A DNA stretch of 64,000 nt, from the NCBI GenBank assembly GCA_031550125.1, contig JAVBOW010000008.1, forward strand, positions 1 through 64,000, read 5' to 3'. Made by a program: the position numbers and the translations under genes. This DNA comes from JAVBOW01 sp031550125 (GTDB taxonomy: Bacteria > Bacteroidota > Bacteroidia > Bacteroidales > Rikenellaceae). The notes below the pieces were generated by a model, which saw only the letters and a list, made by a program, of their open reading frames with translations, did no database searches and had not been told where the DNA came from. Position 1 is the stretch's first letter. The number at the start of each line of letters is the position of its first letter. Below are positions 45,134 through 54,181 of this stretch, in pieces.

Positions 45134-46006
45134 TTACAATATATTTAGTATCTGCTCTTTGATCTTTTCAAGCTCGTCTTTCATGCCAACCACTATCTTT
45201 TGTATGGAGGCGTCGTTGGCTTTCGATCCGAGGGTGTTTATCTCTCGACCCATCTCCTGGGCTATGAAGCCCAACTTGCGGCCCGGGTTCTCCTCTGCGG
45301 CCGCCACCTCGTGGAAGTAGCGGCAATGGTTCTCCAGGCGCACCTTCTCTTCGGTGATGTCGAGCTTCTCTATATAGAATATCATCTCCTGCTCCAGACG
45401 GTTGCTGTCTACGGGGATGTTCATGGACGCTATGTTTTCGCGTATGCGGTTACGGTAAAAGTCGGCCCGGGGCTTTTCGTACGGCTCCACGCTATCTTTC
45501 ATGCCGCGTATAAGGTCTACGCGCGCGAGCATGTCGGCCATAAGCTGGGCGCCCTCCTGCGCGCGGAAGGCGTCGAGGCGCTCTATGGCGGCGCTGACTA
45601 CTGCGGTCAGGGCCTCCGTCTCGCTCTGGGGTATGCCGGCGGCGTCGGACGACACCACGTCGGGCATCCTCAGCACAGTGGCCAGCAGGGCGTCGTCGGA
45701 GACAGACAGGCCGTTGGCGGCGCACACCGCCCGCACCTGGCCGCAAAACTGCCCGAAAAGAGAGGCGTCTATCGATTCCGCGTTATTGTCGTCGTGGCCC
45801 GCGACGGAGACGAACAGATCGGCCTTGCCGCGTTGCAGTCCCTTGCCCGCAAGCGAGCGCAGCTCATGTTCGTATGGACGGTAGGCGTGAGGCAGACGCA
45901 CCCCAAGATCCAACTGTTTGCTGTTCAGCGAACGCACCTCCGCCGTAATGCGTTTGCCGTTTATCTCCACTTCGGCCTTGCCGTAGCCTGTCATCGATTT
46001 TACCAT
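45134..46006 (-). CDS. yicC: YicC-family endoribonuclease
   Basis: 290 residues. MVKSMTGYGKAEVEINGKRI and the C-terminal EMGREINTLGSKAND are the standard YicC ends. E. coli YicC is an endoribonuclease that influences small-RNA decay. It is the first gene of the yicC-gmk-nadD run and has its own promoter. Confidence 0.92.
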   Translation of the reverse strand: MVKSMTGYGKAEVEINGKRITAEVRSLNSKQLDLGVRLPHAYRPYEHELRSLAGKGLQRGKADLFVSVAGHDDNNAESIDASLFGQFCGQVRAVCAANGLSVSDDALLATVLRMPDVVSSDAAGIPQSETEALTAVVSAAIERLDAFRAQEGAQLMADMLARVDLIRGMKDSVEPYEKPRADFYRNRIRENIASMNIPVDSNRLEQEMIFYIEKLDITEEKVRLENHCRYFHEVAAAEENPGRKLGFIAQEMGREINTLGSKANDASIQKIVVGMKDELEKIKEQILNIL

Positions 46007-46025
46007 CTCGCTTTTTATTTGCCTG

Positions 46026-46033
46026 CAAAATTA
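46026..46033 (-). promoter_or_regulatory. -7 box for the yicC-gmk-nadD operon
   Basis: On the minus strand TAATTTTG, an exact TAnnTTTG match, 19 bp before the yicC ATG. No clear -33 TTTG. Confidence 0.55.
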
Positions 46034-46134
46034 CGAAGAAACTGCCTAAATCCGCCATGGAAAACAAAAATAAAACCTTAAGGAAAGTTATCGTTAAAAT
46101 GTTCACGCAGGATGACACACTGGCGAAAAAATAG

Positions 46135-46142
46135 TACCTTTG
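46135..46142 (+). promoter_or_regulatory. -7 box for the serC-serA operon
   Basis: TACCTTTG, an exact TAnnTTTG match, 36 bp before the serC ATG, in the divergent gap with yicC. Confidence 0.6.
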
Positions 46143-46178
46143 CGATAGCTAAAATCAATCAAAAACGCATACCACGTC

Positions 46179-47255
46179 ATGAGCGCAAAACACAATTTCA
46201 ACGCCGGCCCCTCCATCCTGCCGCGCATAGCCATCGAAAACGCAGCAAAAGCGGTACTCGACTTCGAAGGTACGGGCCTTTCGCTTCTTGAGATATCGCA
46301 CCGCACGAAAGACTTCGAAGCCGTGTTGGACGAGGCCGTGGCTCTATTCACAGAGCTTCTGGGCATCCCCGAGGGTTATAAAGTCCTCTTTCTTGGCGGC
46401 GGGGCAAGTACGCAGTTCTTCCAGGTACCCTATAACCTGCTGGAGAAAAAGGCCGGTTACGTGAATACCGGAGTGTGGGCTAAAAAGGCGCTCAAAGAGG
46501 CGAAACTGTTCGGTGAAGTGGTTACGGCGGCCTCGTCCGAAGACAAAAACTTCTCCTACATACCTAAAGGTTACGGTATTCCGACCGACCTGGACTACCT
46601 CCATATAACCACCAACAACACCATCTACGGGACGGAATATTTCGAAGACATCGACTGCCCCGTACCCCTGGTGGCCGACATGAGTTCCGATATACTGAGC
46701 CGTCCGGTGGACGTTTCGAAATATGCGCTCATCTACGGCGGGGCGCAGAAGAACATGGGTCCTGCGGGCGTCACGTTCGTTATCGTACGGGAAGATATCC
46801 TGGGAAAAGTCTCGCGCCCCCTGCCCTCGATGGTGGACTACCGTACACACATCAAAGAAGGGTCGATGTTCAACACGCCCCCCGTATTCCCGATCTATGT
46901 CGTGAAAGAGACGCTCAAGTGGCTCAAATCCATAGGCGGCGTGGCCGCTATGGAGAAGATAAACAAAGAAAAGGCCGACCTGCTCTACGGCGAGATAGAC
47001 CGCAACGCGGTATTCACCGGTACGGCCGCAAAGGAAGACCGTTCGCGAATGAATATCTGTTTCGTGATGGCTCCAGGATACGAAGACAAAGCGGACGACT
47101 TCATGGCCCTGACCAAATCGCGCGGCATAATCGGCATCAAGGGTCACCGGCTGGTGGGCGGCTTCCGCGCGTCGTGCTACAACGCCCTGCCCAAAGAGAG
47201 CGTGCAGGTGTTGGTGGATTGCATGCGCGAATTCGAAAAAACGCTTGTCAAATAA
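46179..47255 (+). CDS. serC: Phosphoserine aminotransferase
   Basis: 358 residues, class V aminotransferase. HNFNAGPSILP starts the substrate loop, FLGGGASTQF binds PLP phosphate and YGGAQKNMGPAG holds the PLP lysine. It transaminates 3-phosphohydroxypyruvate from SerA, encoded next, to phosphoserine (also the analogous step in PLP synthesis where present). Confidence 0.96.
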   Translation: MSAKHNFNAGPSILPRIAIENAAKAVLDFEGTGLSLLEISHRTKDFEAVLDEAVALFTELLGIPEGYKVLFLGGGASTQFFQVPYNLLEKKAGYVNTGVWAKKALKEAKLFGEVVTAASSEDKNFSYIPKGYGIPTDLDYLHITTNNTIYGTEYFEDIDCPVPLVADMSSDILSRPVDVSKYALIYGGAQKNMGPAGVTFVIVREDILGKVSRPLPSMVDYRTHIKEGSMFNTPPVFPIYVVKETLKWLKSIGGVAAMEKINKEKADLLYGEIDRNAVFTGTAAKEDRSRMNICFVMAPGYEDKADDFMALTKSRGIIGIKGHRLVGGFRASCYNALPKESVQVLVDCMREFEKTLVK

Positions 47256-47348
47256 CGCGACGCCATGCCGCTGTCATATCCATACTCGCAGGTGGCGCAG
47301 CGTAAAACGGAGAGATCCGTCACGTTTTACTCACTAACAGACGAAAAG

Positions 47349-48275
47349 ATGAAAATACTTGTAGCAACCGAGAAACCATTCGCCAAAGCGGCGGTGGACG
47401 GTATAGCCGAAATTATAAGGAATGCGGGCTACGAGATGGCCCTGCTCGAAAAATACGCCGACAAAGCCGAACTTCTGGCCGCAGCGGCCGACGCCGACGC
47501 CATAATCATTCGCAGCGACAAAGTCACCGCCGAAGTGGTGGCCGCCGCCCCGAAACTGAAACTGGTGGTGCGCGCAGGCGCTGGCTACGACAACGTGGAC
47601 CTGGAGGCATGCTCCGCACGCGGCATAGCGGTGATGAACACCCCCGGGCAAAACTCCAACGCCGTGGCCGAGCTGGCCATAGGGATGATGATATTCATGG
47701 CGCGCAACCAATTCACCCCCGGCACCGGCGCCGAGCTGAAAGGCAAAACACTGGGCATACACGCCTACGGTAACGTGGGCAGGCTGGTGGGTCGCTGCGG
47801 CAAAGCGCTTGGCATGAACGTCATAGCATTCGACCCTTTCATAACGGACAAGACGGTGTTCAAGGTGGACGACGTGTGGGCGGTGGATTCGGCCAACGAC
47901 CTATATTCCAAAAGCGACTATCTCTCGCTGCATATACCGGCAACGCCGCAGACCGTAAAATCCATCGACTACGACCTGCTGTCCAAGTTACCTAAGGGCG
48001 CGACGCTGGTCAATACCGCCCGCAAGGAGGTTATCGACGAGGAGGGGTTGACCCGGATAATGGAAGAGCGGGCCGACCTTAAATATATCACCGACGTAGC
48101 CGCCGACTCGCAGTCCGCCCTGGAGGAGAAATTCGGCAGGCGCATATTCGCGACGGCGAAAAAGATCGGAGCCGAAAGCGCCGAGGCCAACGTGAACGCG
48201 GGCCTGGCGGCCGCTCGCCAGACAGTGGCGTTCTTTACCGAAGGCGACACGCGTTTCCAGGTTAACAAAAAATAA
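47349..48275 (+). CDS. serA: D-3-phosphoglycerate dehydrogenase, lysine-type active site
   Basis: 308 residues, lacking the ACT domain of long SerA forms. The NAD-binding loop reads GIHAYGNVGRLVG and the active-site Arg is in NTARKEVID. Where most 2-hydroxyacid dehydrogenases have the catalytic His (PHIGA), this one has Lys272 in TAKKIGAESAEA. The same replacement is known in the Entamoeba histolytica enzyme, whose closest bacterial relatives are Bacteroidales. The ATG at 47349 (MKILVATEKPFAKAAVDG) was chosen; the 28-codon open stretch before it does not resemble the family. Confidence 0.93.
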   Translation: MKILVATEKPFAKAAVDGIAEIIRNAGYEMALLEKYADKAELLAAAADADAIIIRSDKVTAEVVAAAPKLKLVVRAGAGYDNVDLEACSARGIAVMNTPGQNSNAVAELAIGMMIFMARNQFTPGTGAELKGKTLGIHAYGNVGRLVGRCGKALGMNVIAFDPFITDKTVFKVDDVWAVDSANDLYSKSDYLSLHIPATPQTVKSIDYDLLSKLPKGATLVNTARKEVIDEEGLTRIMEERADLKYITDVAADSQSALEEKFGRRIFATAKKIGAESAEANVNAGLAAARQTVAFFTEGDTRFQVNKK

Positions 48276-48282
48276 GTACAGG

Positions 48283-49524
48283 ATGGTAAAAGTAAAGCCG
48301 TTCAGGGGCATACGCCCCCCGAAGGAATATGCGGCCGAGGTGGCCTCGCGTCCATACGACGTTCTCAACTCGGCCGAAGCCAGGGCGGAAGCGGGCGAGA
48401 AATCGCTGCTCCACATAATCAAGCCGGAGATAGATTTCGACCCCATAGCCGACGAACATTCGCAAAAAGCGTACGACAAGGCCGTGGAGAATTTCAAAAA
48501 GTGGCGGGCCAACGGCTGGCTGCGCCAGGACGGGCAGGAGCAATATTATATATATGCCCAAACGATGGAGGGAAGGACCCAGTACGGCCTGGCCGTATGC
48601 TGCCATTTCCAGGATTACCTTGACGGGAGCATCAAAAAACATGAACTCACCCGCCCCGACAAGGAGGAAGACCGCATGATACACATACGCAACCAGAAAG
48701 CCAACATCGAGCCGGTGTTCTTCGCCTACCCTTCCAACGCCGAGATAAACGGGATCGTTTCCGGCATAGTCTCCTCCGCCGCCCCGGAATACGACTTCGT
48801 GGCCGAAGACGGTTTCGGCCATAAGTTCTGGCCCATAGCCGACAAGGCTGCCAACCAACGTATAACGGAGATATTCGCCTCCATACCCGCGCTTTACGTG
48901 GCCGACGGCCACCACCGTACCGCCGCCGCCGCACGGGTGGGACAGGAGTGCATGAGGGCCAATCCGGGCCACACGGGCAACGAGGAATACTGCTGGTTCC
49001 TGGCCGTGGTCTTCCCCGACGACCAACTCCGCATAATAGACTACAACCGCGTGGTGAAAGACCTCAACGGATTGACGCCTGCGCAGTTGATAGAGGCTCT
49101 CGGCAAAGACTTCACGGTGGAGGAAAAAGGCTCGGAGATTTACAGGCCGGACAGACTGCACAACTTTTCGATGTACCTCGAAGGCCGATGGTACAGCCTT
49201 ACGGCCAAACCCGGCACATACGACGACAACGACCCCATAGGGGTATTGGACGTAACCGTACTGTCTAATCTGGCGCTGGATAAGATCCTTGGCATAAAAG
49301 ACCTGCGTACCGACAAACGGATAGATTTCGTGGGAGGCATCCGCGGCCTGGGAGAGTTGAAAAAACGCGTCGACAGCGGCGAGATGAAAGTGGCTTTCGC
49401 CCTCTATCCTGTGTCGATGAAACAGTTGACCGACATCGCCGACACGGGCAATATCATGCCTCCGAAAACCACCTGGTTCGAGCCTAAATTGCGTTCGGGC
49501 GTAGTCATCCACACGTTCGAATAA
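48283..49524 (+). CDS. DUF1015 family protein
   Basis: 413 residues, soluble. KPFRGIRPPKEYAAEVASRP and LYVADGHHRTAAAARV are characteristic of DUF1015 (the GHHR segment resembles a ParB/SerK-like kinase site). Relatives occur beside serA/serC in many Bacteroidetes and archaea; archaeal free-serine kinase SerK belongs to a related ParB-like group, so a role in serine metabolism is plausible but inferred. 7 bp after serA. Confidence 0.85.
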   Translation: MVKVKPFRGIRPPKEYAAEVASRPYDVLNSAEARAEAGEKSLLHIIKPEIDFDPIADEHSQKAYDKAVENFKKWRANGWLRQDGQEQYYIYAQTMEGRTQYGLAVCCHFQDYLDGSIKKHELTRPDKEEDRMIHIRNQKANIEPVFFAYPSNAEINGIVSGIVSSAAPEYDFVAEDGFGHKFWPIADKAANQRITEIFASIPALYVADGHHRTAAAARVGQECMRANPGHTGNEEYCWFLAVVFPDDQLRIIDYNRVVKDLNGLTPAQLIEALGKDFTVEEKGSEIYRPDRLHNFSMYLEGRWYSLTAKPGTYDDNDPIGVLDVTVLSNLALDKILGIKDLRTDKRIDFVGGIRGLGELKKRVDSGEMKVAFALYPVSMKQLTDIADTGNIMPPKTTWFEPKLRSGVVIHTFE

Positions 49525-49534
49525 CCCGTAGCGC

Positions 49535-50617
49535 ATGAAGGTATTACAGCAAGCCATATTGGCATTGGCGCTGCTGGCGGTTTCCTCCGCCGGCAGTTTT
49601 GCTCAAAAAAGCAAGTCGACGGCCGTAACCCCGAAACTCGAAGACCTGCCCCGCCTGCCTATGGACACCCTGCCTACCCGAGACGAGCAGGTGAAAGTAA
49701 TAATCTACACCAACAACACGTGGAGCTACTACCGGCCCGAGGCCAGGGCGGCCCTGCAAGAGCCGAAAGTATTCAGGGAACACTGGGACACCACGCAGGT
49801 ATTCGCTTACAGGAGCCTGGAACTCTCAGACCTGCCGCAGGTTACCGAGCTATCGCTCATCAGGTCGCTCGACGAGTTCCACTATCCGTTAAAAGGCAAG
49901 GTGTTTTCGCCCTACGGCCCTCGCGGCCGCAGGAACCACAACGGCGTGGATCTGCCTCTGAAAGTGGGCGAACCCATATACGCCACCTTCGAAGGCAAGA
50001 TACGCTACGCCAAATACAACACGGGAGGATTCGGCAACCTTGTCATAATCAGGCATCCTAACGGATTGGAGACATGGTATGCCCACCTTGTGAAACTCAA
50101 CGTCAAGGTCAACGACCACGTCAAGCCAGGGCAAGTCATAGGTTTCGGAGGATCGACGGGACGCAGCCGCGGGCCTCACCTCCACTTCGAAGTGCGCTAT
50201 TGCGACCAGACCTTCGACCCGCAACGGCTCATAGACTTCGAAAGCGGATTGCTCAAATACCAGACATTCGCGCTCGAACGCTCGTTCTTTAACATACATT
50301 CCAGGGCGTCGGACCAGCTCGACGAGGACGACGACGCCGGTACGATAGCCACGCTGCTTGCCGAAAGCACCGAAGGAGAGGACGCCTCGGAAGATATTCT
50401 CGAGAAACTGGCCAAAGCACAGGAGCAGAGCAATAAACCGGCAATTAACAAGAGCGGGGCTTCTTCGTCGGGGGCCGTTTACCACACCGTAAGAAAAGGC
50501 GACAACCTCGGGGCCATAGCCCGAAAATACGGGGTTTCCATCGACCAGATATGCAAACTCAACTCCATTTCGCGCAATACGATACTCCAACTGAACAGAC
50601 GCCTGCGGGTTAAGTAA
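49535..50617 (+). CDS. Exported M23 peptidase with C-terminal LysM domain
   Basis: 360 residues with a signal peptide (about 1-23, ending SFAQ). The M23 domain at about 105-215 has the zinc ligands of HNGVDLP and HLHFE. The last ~45 residues (YHTVRKGDNLGAIARKYGVS) are a LysM peptidoglycan-binding motif. Likely a periplasmic endopeptidase, or an EnvC/NlpD-like activator, in cell-wall remodelling; both zinc motifs are intact, favouring an active enzyme. 10 bp after DUF1015 and followed by a terminator. Confidence 0.92.
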   Translation: MKVLQQAILALALLAVSSAGSFAQKSKSTAVTPKLEDLPRLPMDTLPTRDEQVKVIIYTNNTWSYYRPEARAALQEPKVFREHWDTTQVFAYRSLELSDLPQVTELSLIRSLDEFHYPLKGKVFSPYGPRGRRNHNGVDLPLKVGEPIYATFEGKIRYAKYNTGGFGNLVIIRHPNGLETWYAHLVKLNVKVNDHVKPGQVIGFGGSTGRSRGPHLHFEVRYCDQTFDPQRLIDFESGLLKYQTFALERSFFNIHSRASDQLDEDDDAGTIATLLAESTEGEDASEDILEKLAKAQEQSNKPAINKSGASSSGAVYHTVRKGDNLGAIARKYGVSIDQICKLNSISRNTILQLNRRLRVK

Positions 50618-50630
50618 ATATCTATACGAC

Positions 50631-50686
50631 AATCATAGTTGCTACTCGAAATTATATGACTTCGGGTAGCAACTATGATTTTTTAA
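50631..50686 (+). terminator. Terminator of the serC-to-M23 operon
   Basis: 20-bp stem with one G-T pair (50631-50650 with 50661-50680), a 10-base loop and a T run at 50679-50684. Confidence 0.88.
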
Positions 50687-51095
50687 TATGCGCTCGATAT
50701 CTATCAAAAAGATCGCATCCTGATTCAAAACGGATTATCGCGTCTAAGCCCATTTGTAGCAGGTCAACCTGAGGGATTCGCCATTTTATCCATCGCGCAT
50801 GGAATAAAAAGCGCGGCCGAACGTACGACATTAGCCAAATGCAGGGCATTATTGATGCGGCAGTTCGCCGGACAGGGATATTTTGGCTCTGTTTTTGATA
50901 ATGGATATATTAATTTTTAAAAATTAATTCCAAAATCACACCAGGAAATACCCACACTTAATATACTACATATCATTAGTTTAAAAATTCACCTAAATCC
51001 GGTGTAGTATAAAAAAAGGGGGATGTTAAATATTATTTTTTTTCATGTAGATGCTTAGTAGGATATCAATTTTATAAAATATAGCACCTTTTACT
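50687..51095 (+). other. Intergenic region before the PUL, with an open frame lacking a start codon
   Basis: No supported gene. One plus-strand frame (50687-50920) is open for 77 codons between stops and reads protein-like (for example SRLSPFVAGQPEGFAILS), but has no ATG at its beginning, so it may be a gene remnant. At 50909-50928 lies a perfect AT palindrome. From about 50930 the sequence is very AT-rich up to the susC promoter. Confidence 0.4.
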
Positions 51096-51103
51096 TAAAT
51101 TTG
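51096..51103 (+). promoter_or_regulatory. -7 box of the SusC/D locus
   Basis: TAAATTTG, an exact TAnnTTTG match, 38 bp before the susC ATG, within an AT-rich leader. It is the only recognisable promoter of the locus. Confidence 0.5.
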
Positions 51104-51141
51104 TTTAAGCAACGGACGGAGTATTTAATAAATTTAATATT

Positions 51142-54100
51142 ATGAAAAAACTCTTATTATTATTTCTAATCCTGGCAGCGTCCCCATTCCTTTACGGACA
51201 GGGGTCGGTAACCGTCACGGGTACGGTTACCGACGCGACAACAGGCAATCCCGCCGTGGGAATAAGCGTGTCCGTTGTGGGCGGCAGCACAGGCATGGTC
51301 ACCGGCAACGACGGAAACTACTCCATCTCGGGACTCACTCCCCAAAGCGTCCTATCCTTTAGTTTCATAGGCATGAAAACGCAGCGCATAACCGTAGGTT
51401 CGCGCACCGTCATAAATGTGAAGATGGAAGAGGACGTGGTGAGCGTGGACGCCGTGGTGGTGGTAGGCTACGGTACGCAAAAGGCTAAAGACCTTACCGC
51501 TCCCATAGCGGTGGTGCAGGGCGCAGAGTTGGCCAGCCTGCCTTCGGCCAATGCCGCCCAGGCCCTGCAAGGCCAGCTCGCGGGCGTGCAGGTTATCAAC
51601 AGCGGCGCGCCGGGTTCAGGATCCACCATTAAAATACGCGGAGTGGGATCGATGGGCGACAATACGGCAAAACCGCTCTATGTGGTGGATAATGTGTTCG
51701 TAGACAACATAGATTTCCTTAGTTCCAACGACATAGAGACCTTGAGCGTCCTCAAGGACGCCTCTGCTTCGGCAATCTACGGCGTCAGGGCGGCCAACGG
51801 CGTTGTCCTCGTAACCACCAAAAAAGGGTCGGGACGCAGGGCGGTCATATCGTACGATGGCTACGCAGGTGTCCAGACCCCGGTGAACGTCATGCCGATG
51901 GTGACTGACAAGAACAAGTACGTGGCGCTGATAAACGAATCCAACGACTGGAATAACCAATATGTTCCCATAAGTCCGGATATCTATCCCGTCAGCACCG
52001 ACTGGTACAGCAAATTGTTGCGAAACGCCTTTACGCAGAACCACAGCCTCGACGTGTCGGGGCAGAACAGCTCCACCAACTACTCGTTCGGGCTTAACTA
52101 CTTCGACCAGGACGGCATAATGGACACCGAAAACAACTATAACCGTATAAACCTGCGCATGCGCGCGGAACAGCAGACCAACAAGTGGCTCAAGTTGGGA
52201 GGCAACGTGATGGTGTCGATGTACGACAAAACCTCGGCCGAAGAAAACGCGCTGAGGCAAGCCTATATCAACGCGCCGGTATATCCGGTGTACGACGCCG
52301 ACAATGTCGACGCCTATCCGAAACCATTCGCCTCACCGCAGGATTACGGTTTCAGCAACTCCTACGGCAACCCCGTGGGCGTGGCCTATTATAACGACAA
52401 CAAGACCAAAGGACGCAAGTACCTCTTCTCCATATTCGCCGAGGCCGAAATAATAAAGAACAAGCTCTCTTTCCGCACCGCCTACAACCAGGACTACACC
52501 TCCGACATGGGCAAAAACTACAAGCCGGAGTTCTATATAGGTCCCAACCAGAAAGAGAAATATTCGCAGCTCACAAAGACATTCACCAACACCAGCATGC
52601 AGATATTCGACAACACGCTGACCTACACCGGCCAAATCGACAGGCATAATTTCAGCGTGATGCTCGGCCAGTCGACGCGTATGGAATTGATGGAAAGGCT
52701 GTGGGGATCGGCATATAAGGTACCTGCCGACACCGAAAAAGCGAAATACCTGAAACTCGGATCGAATTCGCCGGAGACGCCGCGCAACACTTCGGACGAC
52801 GGCATGTCGTACAACGGAGTCTCGTTCTTCACGCGCGGCACGTACAATTTTGCCGACAAATATCTGGCAACGTTCACGCTGCGCGCCGACGGAAGCTCTA
52901 AATACCAGCAGAAATGGGGTATATTCCCGTCGCTCGGGCTGGGCTGGGTGATGACCTCGGAGGATTTCATGAAAGACCAGACGCTGTTCGACTACCTGAA
53001 GGTACGCGCAAGCTGGGGTATGCTCGGCAACGACAACATTCCCGGCAACTCGTCGGCCATAACCGGAGCGCCGGGCGTGGGATCGTCGGGCGTATTCGGG
53101 TTCAATAACCTCGTAGACGGCGTGGGTGCGCAGACGGTCTACCAAAACTACCTCAAATGGGAATCGGTTAACGAGTACGACCTGGGAGCCGATTTCAAAA
53201 TGCTCCAAAACAGGCTCAGCGGCGAGATAGACGGCTACTACCGCCTCACCCGAAACGTCGTCTTCCCCGCCCCCATAGCCGGCGGCGGCAAGCCCGAATT
53301 GCTGGCCAACAACGGCAAAGTCCTCAACGCGGGCATAGAACTGTCGTTGCGCTGGGCCGACTGGATAGGAGAAAATTTCTCTTACACGGCAGGCATGAAC
53401 TTTACCACCGTACACAACGAAGTGATGGAACTCAAAGGCAAGGAGTATATCGTAGGCGGCTCGTACCGCTCCACGATGAACGCCACACGCACGATGGTGG
53501 GCCTGCCTATAGGCGCATTCTACGGCTACGAAGTGATAGGGGTATACCAATCGGACAGGGACGCCGCGCGCGACCCTGTGGCGCAGCCGTTGAAGGCGGC
53601 AGGACACCTGCGCTACAAAGACAGGGACGGTAATAAAATAATAGACTCCAACGACATGGGCTACCTGGGCAGTCCCATCCCGAAAATAATGGGCGGACTC
53701 GACCTGGGGGGAGAATGGAAGAACATCGACTTCGGAATAACCATATACGGGCAGCTCGGCAATAAGATATTCAACGTAAAGCGCACCAACCGCACCACTT
53801 ACCCCGACGGCAACTACGACATGGACTATTACGAAAACCGTTGGCACGGGAACGGCACCTCGAACGAATATCCTTCGGCGGCTGCTTTCAACGCCGAATC
53901 GACGCAAAACTTCCCCAGCACGTTCTTCGTGGAGGACGGCTCGTACCTGCGACTGCAGAACGTGCAGGTGGGATACACCTTCACCGACATCAAATATATC
54001 TCCAAGCTCAGGCTCTACGTCTCAGGGCAAAGGATATGGACGCTGTTCGGCTATAACGGTTTCTCGCCCGAAGTGAGCGGGTCGCCCACATCCACCGGCA

Positions 54101-54162
54101 TGGACAACAACGTATATCCCATGCAGGCCATATACACCATAGGCGCAAAGATCACTTTCTAA
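51142..54162 (+). CDS. SusC-type TonB-dependent outer-membrane transporter
   Basis: 1006 residues. Signal peptide (about 1-20), then a carboxypeptidase-regulatory-like (CNA-B) domain (VTGTVTDATTGNPAVGISVS), a TonB-box-like region (VDAVVVVGYGTQK), the plug (SANAAQALQGQLAGVQVI, LKDASASAIYG) and a ~750-residue beta barrel ending in an aromatic-terminated strand (IGAKITF). With SusD it imports oligosaccharides released at the surface. First gene of the locus; SusD follows after 19 bp. Confidence 0.96.
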   Translation: MKKLLLLFLILAASPFLYGQGSVTVTGTVTDATTGNPAVGISVSVVGGSTGMVTGNDGNYSISGLTPQSVLSFSFIGMKTQRITVGSRTVINVKMEEDVVSVDAVVVVGYGTQKAKDLTAPIAVVQGAELASLPSANAAQALQGQLAGVQVINSGAPGSGSTIKIRGVGSMGDNTAKPLYVVDNVFVDNIDFLSSNDIETLSVLKDASASAIYGVRAANGVVLVTTKKGSGRRAVISYDGYAGVQTPVNVMPMVTDKNKYVALINESNDWNNQYVPISPDIYPVSTDWYSKLLRNAFTQNHSLDVSGQNSSTNYSFGLNYFDQDGIMDTENNYNRINLRMRAEQQTNKWLKLGGNVMVSMYDKTSAEENALRQAYINAPVYPVYDADNVDAYPKPFASPQDYGFSNSYGNPVGVAYYNDNKTKGRKYLFSIFAEAEIIKNKLSFRTAYNQDYTSDMGKNYKPEFYIGPNQKEKYSQLTKTFTNTSMQIFDNTLTYTGQIDRHNFSVMLGQSTRMELMERLWGSAYKVPADTEKAKYLKLGSNSPETPRNTSDDGMSYNGVSFFTRGTYNFADKYLATFTLRADGSSKYQQKWGIFPSLGLGWVMTSEDFMKDQTLFDYLKVRASWGMLGNDNIPGNSSAITGAPGVGSSGVFGFNNLVDGVGAQTVYQNYLKWESVNEYDLGADFKMLQNRLSGEIDGYYRLTRNVVFPAPIAGGGKPELLANNGKVLNAGIELSLRWADWIGENFSYTAGMNFTTVHNEVMELKGKEYIVGGSYRSTMNATRTMVGLPIGAFYGYEVIGVYQSDRDAARDPVAQPLKAAGHLRYKDRDGNKIIDSNDMGYLGSPIPKIMGGLDLGGEWKNIDFGITIYGQLGNKIFNVKRTNRTTYPDGNYDMDYYENRWHGNGTSNEYPSAAAFNAESTQNFPSTFFVEDGSYLRLQNVQVGYTFTDIKYISKLRLYVSGQRIWTLFGYNGFSPEVSGSPTSTGMDNNVYPMQAIYTIGAKITF

Positions 54163-54181
54163 CCCGTAAAAACAGACTGTT

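Noticed and set aside
47265..47348. N-terminal extension of SerA
   Set aside because: The 28 extra codons do not resemble the family, and the ATG at 47349 gives the normal N-terminus.
51044..51095. -33 TTTG element for the susC promoter
   Set aside because: No TTTG stands about 19-20 bp before the TAAATTTG box; the sequence there is TTTATAAAAT.
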